Assembly (NCBI GenBank): GCA_049964535.1
Contig: JBMFXG010000102.1
Location: 1-9,508 of the forward strand
DNA from: JAJYZP01 sp049964535
GTDB taxonomy: Bacteria; Actinomycetota; Acidimicrobiia; Acidimicrobiales; Acidimicrobiaceae
Direction: 5' to 3'
Length of the DNA: 9,508 bases
In this document: in pieces, positions 1 to 6,098 of the stretch
Position numbering within the stretch: position 1 is the first letter of the stretch
Layout of the letters: each line of letters starts with the position of its first letter
Program-made: the position numbers and the translations under genes
Notes under the pieces: generated by a model
The model's database searches: none
What the model saw: only the letters and a program-made list of their open reading frames with translations
Told to the model about the DNA's origin: nothing

Positions 1-466
1 CGTCGATAAAACGCTGCGCCGCCTTAGTCGACGGGTTCGTGAGATCAAAGCCCCCGAGTACGAACACGGCACCCGCCTCAGCTCGATCGGAGAGGCTACC
101 GTAGAGCGCTTGAGCGATCATCTTTTTCGGTGTACGCTGCGCGTAGCTTCGAGGCTTTGGCCCCAGGGCGACGCCGCCACCAGAGAACTGCGGCGCGTTG
201 GTTGAGCCTTGACGCGCACGACCAGTTCCCTTCTGACGATACGGCTTCGCACCACCACCGCGAACCTCGGACCGAGTTTTGGTTGACTGCGTACCGGCCC
301 GAACCCCAGCAAGTTGACCGACCACGACCTGATGAATCAAGGCCACATTCGGTCGACGCCCAAAGACCGACGGTTCGAGAGCCACCTCCCGCAGGCGAGC
401 GCCCGAGAAATCGACGACAGGAGCCGTCCTGGAGGTGAAATCCTCTGCTCTAGCAAATCGAGCCAC
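1..466 (-). CDS. rplD: 50S ribosomal protein L4 (uL4), 3' end beyond window
   Basis: L4 is a primary 23S rRNA-binding protein of the large subunit; a long loop of it lines the peptide exit tunnel, and in some bacteria it also represses its own S10 operon. The frame stays open to the window edge and gives 155 residues of a family that usually has about 200-225. It starts MARFARAEDF. The signature loop is clear: KTRSEVRGGG at residues 63-72, then KPYRQKGTGRAR at 74-85 and the tunnel-loop region to about residue 100. The start is a GTG at 466-464. Its first base is the last base of the rplC TAG stop, so the genes overlap by one base (TAGTG). An AAGGTGG Shine-Dalgarno lies 6 nt upstream, inside the end of rplC. 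Such overlap suggests translational coupling with rplC. No in-frame ATG lies near this start. The C-terminal end is not visible. Identity is secure from the loop motif and the gene order. Confidence 0.95.
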   Translation of the reverse strand, partial: MARFARAEDFTSRTAPVVDFSGARLREVALEPSVFGRRPNVALIHQVVVGQLAGVRAGTQSTKTRSEVRGGGAKPYRQKGTGRARQGSTNAPQFSGGGVALGPKPRSYAQRTPKKMIAQALYGSLSDRAEAGAVFVLGGFDLTNPSTKAAQRFID

Positions 467-1107
467 TACTTACCACCTTTAACTGCGCTTCGAATCACAA
501 CTTGACCACCCTTAGGTCCTGGAACCGAGCCCTTCACGAGAACAAGCTCGCGCTCAGCGTCAGCCTGAACCACTTCGAGGTTCATCGTTGTCACCTTGAC
601 GCCACCGTATTGACCGGCCATCTTCGTACCTTTGAAGACACGGCCAGGTGTAGCACAGGCCCCAATCGAGCCAGGAGCACGGTGATGCTTGTGGTTACCG
701 TGACCGCCACCTTGACCTTTGAAGTTGTGGCGCTTCATACCTCCCGAGAAACCGTGTCCCTTCGAGATTGCGGTCACATCCACGAACTCGCCGGCAGCCA
801 AGACGTCCGCCTTCAGCTCATCACCGACGTTAAAACTCGAGACATCATCTAAACGAAACTCGATGATTCTACGACCGGGCTCAATGCCGGCCTTATCGAA
901 CTGACCAAGCTCTGGCTTGGTCAGCTTCGACCGCTTCTTCGAGCCATACGCGACCTGCAGAGCGCTATAGCCATCGCTCTCTGTCGTCTTAGCCTTGAGA
1001 ACCCTCATGGTCGTCACGCGAATAACCGTCACCGGGATGAAGCGATTTTGCTCATCCCAGACATGGGTCATCCCGACCTTCTCGCCAACAATTGCTCTCG
1101 CCGTCAT
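466..1107 (-). CDS. rplC: 50S ribosomal protein L3 (uL3)
   Basis: L3 binds 23S rRNA early in large-subunit assembly and reaches toward the peptidyl transferase centre with its extended loop. From ATG at 1107 the protein has 213 residues, normal for the family. It begins MTARAIVGEKVGMTHVWDE, the usual L3 N-terminus. The central loop reads GFSGGMKRHNFKGQGGGHGN, followed by HRAPGSIGACATPGRVFKGT, and the C-terminal part contains VPGPKGGQVVIRSA. The Gln of the FKGQG stretch is the residue methylated by PrmB in E. coli. An in-frame ATG at 1122 would add MRAVL, but it has no Shine-Dalgarno. The 1107 start has GAGGG 8 nt upstream and matches the family N-terminus, so it is preferred. The loop is rather histidine-rich (HGNHKHH). 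The gene ends in TAG overlapping the GTG of rplD. A long structured spacer separates it from rpsJ. Confidence 0.97.
   Translation of the reverse strand: MTARAIVGEKVGMTHVWDEQNRFIPVTVIRVTTMRVLKAKTTESDGYSALQVAYGSKKRSKLTKPELGQFDKAGIEPGRRIIEFRLDDVSSFNVGDELKADVLAAGEFVDVTAISKGHGFSGGMKRHNFKGQGGGHGNHKHHRAPGSIGACATPGRVFKGTKMAGQYGGVKVTTMNLEVVQADAERELVLVKGSVPGPKGGQVVIRSAVKGGK
473..479 (-). promoter_or_regulatory. Ribosome-binding site of rplD
   Basis: The minus-strand AAGGTGG is a strong Shine-Dalgarno match, 6 nt before the GTG start of rplD at 466 and within the last codons of rplC. It decides the rplD start, because there is no ATG in frame nearby. Confidence 0.7.
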
Positions 1108-1115
1108 CAGTACAG

Positions 1116-1120
1116 CCCTC
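1116..1120 (-). promoter_or_regulatory. Ribosome-binding site of rplC
   Basis: GAGGG on the minus strand lies 8 nt upstream of the ATG at 1107. It overlaps the second and third codons that would follow the alternative ATG at 1122, which itself has no purine-rich site before it. This favours the shorter, 213-residue L3. Confidence 0.65.
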
Positions 1121-1122
1121 AT

Positions 1123-1297
1123 TCAACTACGTAGCGTTAACCGCCGAACACAAAATGCTCCGCCATGCAGACTGAGGCGGAGCGAAAACTTCTTGCCGCA
1201 AGGTCCCCCGCAATCGGGGCTCAAACGGACCTCATTTAGAACCTATAGAAGTATAGGGCTCTCACTACGCAACTGCGCACCAGGAGCCAAACATACC
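1123..1297 (-). promoter_or_regulatory. Structured rpsJ-rplC spacer, candidate RNA leader
   Basis: This spacer is unusually long for neighbours in the S10 operon, which are normally close together. Read as minus-strand RNA it can form three successive stem-loops. The first (1262-1238) pairs AGAGCCCUAUA with UAUAGGUUCU around a CUUC loop with one bulged C. The second (1234-1199) pairs UGAGGUC with GACCUUG and carries an inner CCCCG/CGGGG stem with an AUUG loop and an eight-base one-sided bulge. The third (1183-1157) pairs GCUCCGCC with GGCGGAGC around 11 bases and is followed by AUUUUGUGUU. The third could be a weak intrinsic terminator or attenuator. A TATACT hexamer at 1255-1250 could instead be a -10 box, but its -35 region is poor. 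A leader sensing a ribosomal protein, an attenuator and a separate S10-operon promoter are all possible. The stems are seen; the role is inferred. Confidence 0.45.
1157..1183 (-). terminator. Weak terminator-like hairpin between rpsJ and rplC
   Basis: A perfect 8-bp GC-rich inverted repeat (GCTCCGCC/GGCGGAGC, 11-base loop) is followed on the minus strand by ATTTTGTGTT. The T-run is only four bases and interrupted, so it is at best a partial terminator or attenuator ahead of rplC. It ends 49 bases before the preferred rplC start. It may equally be just the third stem of the structured spacer. Confidence 0.3.
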
Positions 1298-1624
1298 TTA
1301 AACAGATTGAATTTTTATCTCGATATCGACTCCCGCAGGGAGATCTAGCCGCTGCAGCGAATCGACCGTCTTCGGAGAATGGTCGACAATATCGAGCATC
1401 CGCTTGTGAATTCTCATCTCGAAGTGCTCACGCGAATCCTTGTGCTTATGCGGAGAGCGAATTACGGTGTATCGATGGATCTCCGTCGGCAACGGCACTG
1501 GACCAACGACCTTCGCCTGGGTACGGACGACCGTATCAACGATCTTCTTCGTAGAGGTCTCGATGATCTCATGGTCAAATGCCTTGAGCCGGATCCTAAT
1601 CTTCTGTTTCCCTACATCAGCCAT
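1298..1624 (-). CDS. rpsJ: 30S ribosomal protein S10 (uS10, NusE)
   Basis: S10 sits in the head of the small subunit and also acts as NusE, pairing with NusB in antitermination complexes and contacting NusG. The product has 108 residues, slightly longer than the usual 101-105; the extra residues are at the N-terminus (MADVGKQKIRIRL) and the C-terminus (KIQSV). Family motifs are VVGPVPLPTEIHRYTVIRSP, HKHKDSREHFEMRIHKR and SLQRLDLPAGVDIEIK. An AAGGTGA Shine-Dalgarno lies 9 nt before the ATG, and no other start in frame fits. It follows tuf by 66 bases and precedes rplC by an unusually long spacer, so it may be co-transcribed with the str genes rather than with rplC. That last point is inference. 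Confidence 0.97.
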   Translation of the reverse strand: MADVGKQKIRIRLKAFDHEIIETSTKKIVDTVVRTQAKVVGPVPLPTEIHRYTVIRSPHKHKDSREHFEMRIHKRMLDIVDHSPKTVDSLQRLDLPAGVDIEIKIQSV

Positions 1625-1647
1625 GTACGTACATCACCTTTACTACG

Positions 1648-1677
1648 ATTGGGGCCCAGCACACGCCGAGCCCCAAT
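1648..1677 (-). promoter_or_regulatory. Inverted repeat in tuf-rpsJ spacer
   Basis: The minus-strand RNA pairs AUUGGGGCUC with GGGCCCCAAU around a 10-base loop: a 10-bp stem in which one pair is a G.U wobble that would be a mismatch in plus-strand RNA. It starts 13 nt after the tuf stop and ends 7 nt before the rpsJ Shine-Dalgarno. No T-run follows, so it is not a standard intrinsic terminator. It could be a processing site, a stabiliser of the tuf 3' end or an operator in the rpsJ leader. Confidence 0.5.
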
Positions 1678-1690
1678 ACAACAACGATCC

Positions 1691-2878
1691 TTACTTGATA
1701 ACCTTGGTAACTGCTCCAGCACCGACGGTTCGGCCACCCTCGCGAATAGCGAAGCGGAGACCTTCATCCATAGCGATCGGCTTCTGCAGCTCAACCGTCA
1801 TGGTGATATTGTCTCCCGGCATAACCATCTCGGTGCCTTCAGGAAGCGTAATGCTACCGGTTACGTCCGTTGTCCGGAAGTAGAACTGCGGCCGATACTG
1901 GTTGAAGAAAGGCTTGTGTCGCCCACCTTCTTCTTTCGAGAGGACGTAGACATTCGCCTCAAAGACAGTATGCGGAGTAATCGAACCGGGCTTACAGAGC
2001 ACCTGGCCCCGCTCCACGTCGGTCTTCTTCGTTCCTCGAAGGAGAACACCGATATTGTCACCCGCACGACCTTCGTCGAGGAGTTTGTTGAACATCTCCA
2101 CGCCGGTGCAGACAGTCTTCTGCGTGTCACGCAGACCAACAATCTCGATCTCTTCGCCAACCTTGATGATACCTTGCTCGACCTTACCGGTCACAACGGT
2201 ACCACGACCTTGGATCGTGAACACGTCTTCAAGCGGCATCAAGAATGGACGGTCAATCGGACGCTCCGGAACCGGAACATACTCGTCAACCGCTGCCATG
2301 AGCTCGATGATCTTCTCAGCCCAAGTTGCATCGCCCTCAAGAGCCTTCAACGCAGACACTCGAACGATCGGGGTATCGTCACCCGGGAAATCGTACTCAC
2401 TGAGGAGCTCACGAACCTCAAGTTCGACGAGGTCCAAAAGCTCCTCGTCGTCGACCATGTCCGACTTGTTCAACGCGACGACGATGTAAGGAACGCCAAC
2501 CTGGCGTGCGAGCAGTACGTGCTCACGCGTCTGAGGCATAGGACCATCCGTAGCGCTGACGACGAGGATTGCGCCGTCAACCTGCGCCGCACCCGTAATC
2601 ATGTTCTTGATATAGTCAGCGTGCCCCGGCATATCAACGTGCGCGTAGTGACGGTTCTCCGTCTCATATTCCACGTGCGAGATCGAGATGGTTATACCTC
2701 GTGCGCGCTCTTCGGGCGCATTATCGATCTGATCGAAAGGCTTGAACTTGACATTGGGGTTCCTCTCGGCGAGCGTCTTCGTGATCGCCGCAGTGAGAGT
2801 GGTCTTACCATGGTCAATATGACCCATGGTCCCGATGTTCAAGTGAGGCTTACTCCGCTCGAACTTTTGCTTGGCCAT
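1691..2878 (-). CDS. tuf: Translation elongation factor EF-Tu
   Basis: EF-Tu is the GTPase that carries aminoacyl-tRNA to the ribosomal A site. The product has 395 residues, standard length. Domain 1 (about 1-205) has the P-loop GHIDHGKT at 19-26, RGITIS in switch I at 60-65, DMPGH at 82-86 including the catalytic His86, NKSD at 137-140 and SAL at 175-177. Domains 2 and 3 follow, with GRGTVVTG at 224-231, GGRHKPFFNQYRPQFYFRTT at 318-337 and the C-terminal REGGRTVGAG. Position 83 is Met where E. coli and most bacteria have Cys in DCPGHADY. The start ATG has GGAG 10 nt upstream. It lies 67 bases after fusA, the usual str-operon order. There is one copy here; a second elsewhere in the genome cannot be excluded. 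Confidence 0.98.
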   Translation of the reverse strand: MAKQKFERSKPHLNIGTMGHIDHGKTTLTAAITKTLAERNPNVKFKPFDQIDNAPEERARGITISISHVEYETENRHYAHVDMPGHADYIKNMITGAAQVDGAILVVSATDGPMPQTREHVLLARQVGVPYIVVALNKSDMVDDEELLDLVELEVRELLSEYDFPGDDTPIVRVSALKALEGDATWAEKIIELMAAVDEYVPVPERPIDRPFLMPLEDVFTIQGRGTVVTGKVEQGIIKVGEEIEIVGLRDTQKTVCTGVEMFNKLLDEGRAGDNIGVLLRGTKKTDVERGQVLCKPGSITPHTVFEANVYVLSKEEGGRHKPFFNQYRPQFYFRTTDVTGSITLPEGTEMVMPGDNITMTVELQKPIAMDEGLRFAIREGGRTVGAGAVTKVIK

Positions 2879-2945
2879 GTCTTTACTGCTCCGTTAACCT
2901 AACTGCGCCCTACGACGCTACTGGACTACTACAGGCTGAAATAGT
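2879..2945 (-). other. fusA-tuf spacer without strong hairpin
   Basis: This spacer holds the tuf Shine-Dalgarno (GGAG at 2892-2889). The only pairing found near it is a 4-bp GTTA/TAAC stem. Unlike the spacers after rpoC, rpsG and tuf, it has no long stem after the stop codon, and no convincing promoter was seen. Confidence 0.5.
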
Positions 2946-5033
2946 TTACTCACCACGAACACGCGCTACGATATCTTTTGCGATCGAATCAGGTACTTCT
3001 TGATACGACCCAAATTGCATCGAGTACGTTGCACGACCTTGAGTCCGAGAACGTAGATCAGTTGCGTAACCAAACATCTCCGAGAGCGGAACTTGCGCTC
3101 GTATGACTTGGCTGTTGCCGACCTGATCCATTCCCTCGACCCGACCTCGCCTTGAGGAGAGATCGCCAATGACATCACCCATGTACTCCTCAGGTGTAAC
3201 CACCGAAACCGACATAATCGGCTCCAAGAGCACAGGGCTCGCCGCTCGCGCAGCCTTCTTTACAGCCATCGATCCGGCGATCTTAAACGCCATCTCGGAC
3301 GAGTCGACCTCGTGATATGAACCGAAGACCAACGTGACACGAACGTCCACCGTTGGATAACCGGCCAACACACCTGACTGCAAAGCTTCTTGAATTCCAG
3401 CATCGACAGCTGGAATGTACTCTCGTGGAATCACTCCACCAGAGATCTTGTCAACGAACTCGTATCCACCTCCAGGGCCTGAGGGCTCCAGATTGATCAC
3501 TACGTGTCCATACTGTCCACGACCACCCGACTGACGGACGTATCGTTCTTCGATCTTCTCCACAGACTTTCGTATCGTCTCGCGATACGCTACCTGCGGC
3601 TTGCCGACGTTTGCGTCAACTTTGAACTCTCGCAGCATTCGATCAACGAGAACCTCCAGGTGGAGTTCGCCCATACCCGAGATAACGGTTTGACCGGTCT
3701 CCTCATCAGAACGAACTCGAAAGGTCGGATCCTCCTCTGAAAGGGCGTAGAGGGCACGCCCCATCTTGTCTTGATCGGCCTTCGTCTTTGGCTCAACCGC
3801 GACATGGATCACTGGCTCGGGAAACTCGAGAGCCTCCAAGACGATCGGCGCATCCACCGCCGAGAGAGTATCCCCGGTCGTTGTATTCTTCAAACCAACG
3901 GCGGCAACAATATCTCCCGCATAGATGGTGTCGATATCTTCTCGCGTATTCGCGTGCATCAGAAGCAACCGACCAAGACGCTCTTTCTTGTCCTTGGTCG
4001 AGTTCAAAATCGTTGCTCCTTTTTCAAGGGAGCCAGAGTAGACCCGGAAGTAGGTCAACTTTCCAACAAAAGGATCCGTCATGATCTTGAAGGCCAGAGC
4101 CGAAAATGGCGCTGAAACGGAAGCTTCACGTGTCAACGTCTCCGAACCCGACATCGATGTTCCCTCGGTATCAGGCAGATCGGACGGAGCAGGAAGAAAG
4201 TCGACCACTGCGTCGAGCATTGGCTGAACGCCCTTGTTCTTGAAGGCAGAACCACAGAGCGTTGGGACGATCTGGGCGGCCAAGGTCGCCTTACGAATCG
4301 CCCTTTTCAGCAACGAGCCCGTGATCTCCTCTTCTGCGATGTAGCGCTCCATGAGCTCGTCATCAAAGTTCGACAAAACATCAATCAGTTCCTGGTGAGC
4401 CACGTCCGCAGCATCTCGGAGATCATCAGGGATCTCCTGTGTCGCATACTCCTCACCCAAGCCCTCGTGCCAGACCTTCGCATTCATCTCCACGAGGTCA
4501 ACGATCCCAACGAAATCGCCTTCACTCCCGATGGGAAGTTGAATCACTGCCGGAACAGCGTCGAGCCGATCCTTAATCATCTCAACGCACCGCGTAAAAT
4601 CGGCACCGACCCGGTCCATCTTGTTGACGAAGCACATACGAGGAACGTGATACTTATTAGCTTGGCGCCACACCGTTTCCGTCTGCGGCTCTACCCCAGC
4701 CACTGCGTCGAAGACCGCAACCGCACCGTCGAGCACCCGCAAGGATCGCTCAACTTCAACTGTGAAGTCAACGTGCCCAGGCGTATCGATGATATTGATA
4801 CGGTGGTCCTTCCAGAAGCAGGTAGTCGCCGCCGAGGTAATGGTGATACCGCGCTCTTGCTCTTGCGCCATCCAGTCCATCGTCGCTGCACCTTCGTGCA
4901 CTTCACCGATCTTGTAGTTCTTACCCGTGTAGTACAAGATACGCTCGGTGGTCGTCGTTTTACCGGCGTCGATGTGCGCCATAATACCGATATTGCGTAT
5001 CCTTTCTAGGGGATACTCCCGCTTCGTCACCAT
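2946..5033 (-). CDS. fusA: Translation elongation factor EF-G
   Basis: EF-G is the GTPase that drives translocation of tRNAs and mRNA on the ribosome and, with RRF, helps split post-termination ribosomes. The product has 695 residues, typical of canonical bacterial EF-G. The G domain shows AHIDAGKT at 19-26, RGITIT at 61-66, DTPGH at 83-87 and NKMD at 137-140. Domain II follows, with DPFVGKLTYFRVYSGSL. Domains III to V contain GMGELHLEVLVDRM, the domain-IV stretch GGRGQYGHVVI, EPIMSVSVVTPEEYMGDVIG and the C-terminal GYATDLRSRTQGRATYSMQF. The ATG at 5033 has GAGGA 10 nt upstream. The next codon is GTG, a possible but less well-spaced start. It sits between rpsG and tuf, as expected in the str operon. 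No domain is missing, so this is the housekeeping factor and not an EF-G2 or a TetM-like paralogue. Confidence 0.98.
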   Translation of the reverse strand: MVTKREYPLERIRNIGIMAHIDAGKTTTTERILYYTGKNYKIGEVHEGAATMDWMAQEQERGITITSAATTCFWKDHRINIIDTPGHVDFTVEVERSLRVLDGAVAVFDAVAGVEPQTETVWRQANKYHVPRMCFVNKMDRVGADFTRCVEMIKDRLDAVPAVIQLPIGSEGDFVGIVDLVEMNAKVWHEGLGEEYATQEIPDDLRDAADVAHQELIDVLSNFDDELMERYIAEEEITGSLLKRAIRKATLAAQIVPTLCGSAFKNKGVQPMLDAVVDFLPAPSDLPDTEGTSMSGSETLTREASVSAPFSALAFKIMTDPFVGKLTYFRVYSGSLEKGATILNSTKDKKERLGRLLLMHANTREDIDTIYAGDIVAAVGLKNTTTGDTLSAVDAPIVLEALEFPEPVIHVAVEPKTKADQDKMGRALYALSEEDPTFRVRSDEETGQTVISGMGELHLEVLVDRMLREFKVDANVGKPQVAYRETIRKSVEKIEERYVRQSGGRGQYGHVVINLEPSGPGGGYEFVDKISGGVIPREYIPAVDAGIQEALQSGVLAGYPTVDVRVTLVFGSYHEVDSSEMAFKIAGSMAVKKAARAASPVLLEPIMSVSVVTPEEYMGDVIGDLSSRRGRVEGMDQVGNSQVIRAQVPLSEMFGYATDLRSRTQGRATYSMQFGSYQEVPDSIAKDIVARVRGE

Positions 5034-5063
5034 TGAACCGTCATCCTCGTCTTTAACTCACCA

Positions 5064-5089
5064 TCTCGAACCCACTCTTGGACTCGAGA
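5064..5089 (-). promoter_or_regulatory. fusA-proximal hairpin
   Basis: Minus-strand RNA pairs UCUCGAGUCCA with UGGGUUCGAGA: 11 bp with two adjacent wobbles (G.U, U.G) and an AGAG tetraloop. It ends 15 nt before the fusA Shine-Dalgarno. Plus-strand RNA would have two mismatches there, so the structure belongs to the operon transcript. It may affect fusA translation or mRNA processing; the role is inferred. Confidence 0.45.
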
Positions 5090-5120
5090 AAACCACATCA
5101 AATTTCCGACCACATAAGGG

Positions 5121-5154
5121 CGCCGTGGTTAGAACAAGCGCTCCAACCACGGCG
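5121..5154 (-). promoter_or_regulatory. Strong hairpin downstream of rpsG
   Basis: A perfect 10-bp inverted repeat (CGCCGTGGTT/AACCACGGCG) begins 14 nt after the rpsG stop. In minus-strand RNA the stem continues inward through GGAGC/GUUCU with two G.U wobbles, giving 15 bp and a GCUU tetraloop. No T-run follows on either strand, so it is not a classical terminator. It could be an RNase III-type processing site, a 3'-end stabiliser or a repressor-binding site for S7. Confidence 0.55.
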
Positions 5155-5168
5155 AAACGAAACTCTCT

Positions 5169-5639
5169 TTACCAGCGATAGTGTGCGAAAGCCCTATTCG
5201 ACTCCGCCATCTTGTGAAGATCGTCCTTGCGCTTCACAGATGCGCCGATACCTGAAGACGCATCGAGAATCTCGTTCGCAAGACGAAGCACCATCGTTCG
5301 CTCGCGACGATTTCGGGAGTAGCTCACGATCCATCGGATCGACAGTGTCATTGACCGTCGGGACTTTACCTCGATCGGAACTTGGTAGGTCGAACCTCCG
5401 ACACGACGGGATCGAACCTCGAGCTCTGGCTTCGTATTATCGACTGCGCGCTTCAGCACAGTTAGTGGATCACTACCGGTGCGCTCTCGGATCTCGTCCA
5501 TCGCTCCATACACGATGCCCTGCGCGAGAGTCTTTTTCCCGCGTGTCAAGATCTTGTTGATGAACTGAGTCACTAAGACTGAGTGATAGATCGGATCGGG
5601 AGCGAGCTCACGCCGCTCGACTGGGCCCTTGCGTGGCAT
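5169..5639 (-). CDS. rpsG: 30S ribosomal protein S7 (uS7)
   Basis: S7 nucleates assembly of the small-subunit head on the 3' domain of 16S rRNA and contacts the E-site tRNA. In E. coli it represses the str operon. The product has 156 residues, exactly the common actinobacterial length. It begins MPRKGPVERRELAPDPIYHS and contains LVTQFINKILTRGKK, the beta-hairpin region with RSRRVGGSTYQVPIEV, and the C-terminal HKMAESNRAFAHYRW. The start ATG is 3 nt after the rpsL stop, and the AAGGAG Shine-Dalgarno lies inside the last rpsL codons, so translation of the two genes is probably coupled. The short gap leaves no room for the E. coli-type S7 operator between rpsL and rpsG. A strong hairpin follows the gene. 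Confidence 0.98.
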   Translation of the reverse strand: MPRKGPVERRELAPDPIYHSVLVTQFINKILTRGKKTLAQGIVYGAMDEIRERTGSDPLTVLKRAVDNTKPELEVRSRRVGGSTYQVPIEVKSRRSMTLSIRWIVSYSRNRRERTMVLRLANEILDASSGIGASVKRKDDLHKMAESNRAFAHYRW

Positions 5640-5642
5640 CGA

Positions 5643-6014
5643 CTATTTCTCCTTCTTGGCGCCGTAGCGACTACGAGCCTGCTTACGATTCTTGACGCCT
5701 GCTGTGTCAAGCGTTCCTCTAATAATCTTGTATCGCACACCAGGAAGGTCCTTGACTCGACCGCCTCGAACAAGCACGATGGAGTGTTCTTGGAGATTGT
5801 GTCCTACTCCTGGAATATACGCAGTGATCTCAACACCTGAGCTTAAGCGCACACGCGCGACTTTGCGAAGTGCAGAGTTCGGCTTCTTAGGGGTGGTTGT
5901 GTACACCCTCGTGCAGACACCGCGACGCTGCGGTGAACCCTTTAGCGCGGGTGTCTTCGTCTTCGACCTTTTGGTCTCACGTCCCTTGCGCACTAGCTGA
6001 GCAATCGTGGGCAC
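5643..6014 (-). CDS. rpsL: 30S ribosomal protein S12 (uS12)
   Basis: S12 lies at the decoding centre and tunes tRNA selection accuracy. From a GTG at 6014 the protein has 123 residues and begins MPTIAQLVRKGR, the usual actinobacterial N-terminus. With this start the numbering matches the mycobacterial protein: the streptomycin-critical Lys43 (in TTTPKKPNSA) and Lys88 (in GRVKDLPGV) are both wild type, and Asp89 is the residue that is beta-methylthiolated in E. coli. An in-frame ATG at 6020 would add two residues. The AGGAGAGG Shine-Dalgarno is 3 nt or less from that ATG but suitably spaced from the GTG, so GTG is preferred. Other motifs are GSPQRRGVCTRVYT and KNRKQARSRYGAKKEK. It is the first gene of the str group, 3 nt before rpsG and about 120 bases after rpoC. 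Confidence 0.97.
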   Translation of the reverse strand: MPTIAQLVRKGRETKRSKTKTPALKGSPQRRGVCTRVYTTTPKKPNSALRKVARVRLSSGVEITAYIPGVGHNLQEHSIVLVRGGRVKDLPGVRYKIIRGTLDTAGVKNRKQARSRYGAKKEK

Positions 6015-6020
6015 GCTCAT

Positions 6021-6028
6021 CCTCTCCT
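6021..6028 (-). promoter_or_regulatory. Ribosome-binding site of rpsL
   Basis: AGGAGAGG directly abuts the ATG at 6020. The AGGAG core is 9 nt from the GTG at 6014 and only 3 nt from the ATG, so it favours the GTG start. Confidence 0.6.
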
Positions 6029-6046
6029 GGAAAATTGTTGAACAGA

Positions 6047-6060
6047 TGGTGGCCCCACCA
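6047..6060 (-). other. Small palindrome upstream of rpsL
   Basis: The minus strand reads TGGTG-GGGC-CACCA, a 5-bp stem with a tetraloop, 18 bases before the rpsL Shine-Dalgarno. It may be a short leader hairpin or a protein-binding palindrome, or it may have arisen by chance. Confidence 0.25.
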
Positions 6061-6098
6061 ATGCAAGGCTCACTTAACCGAAATTACATACTACCGTC

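Noticed and set aside
1108..1122. Upstream ATG of rplC at 1122
   Set aside because: It has no Shine-Dalgarno and would add five residues not typical of L3; the GAGGG site fits the ATG at 1107.
1244..1279. Promoter for rplC with TATACT as -10
   Set aside because: The -10 match is good, but the best -35 at 18-bp spacing (TGCGCA) matches only three of six positions, and the same bases form one arm of a hairpin. It is noted only as an alternative.
1379..2902. A 507-codon open frame on the plus strand opposite tuf and rpsJ
   Set aside because: It runs antisense to two unmistakable genes. Its translation has no recognisable family and is rich in Arg, Leu and His, as expected from reverse-complementing codon-biased genes.
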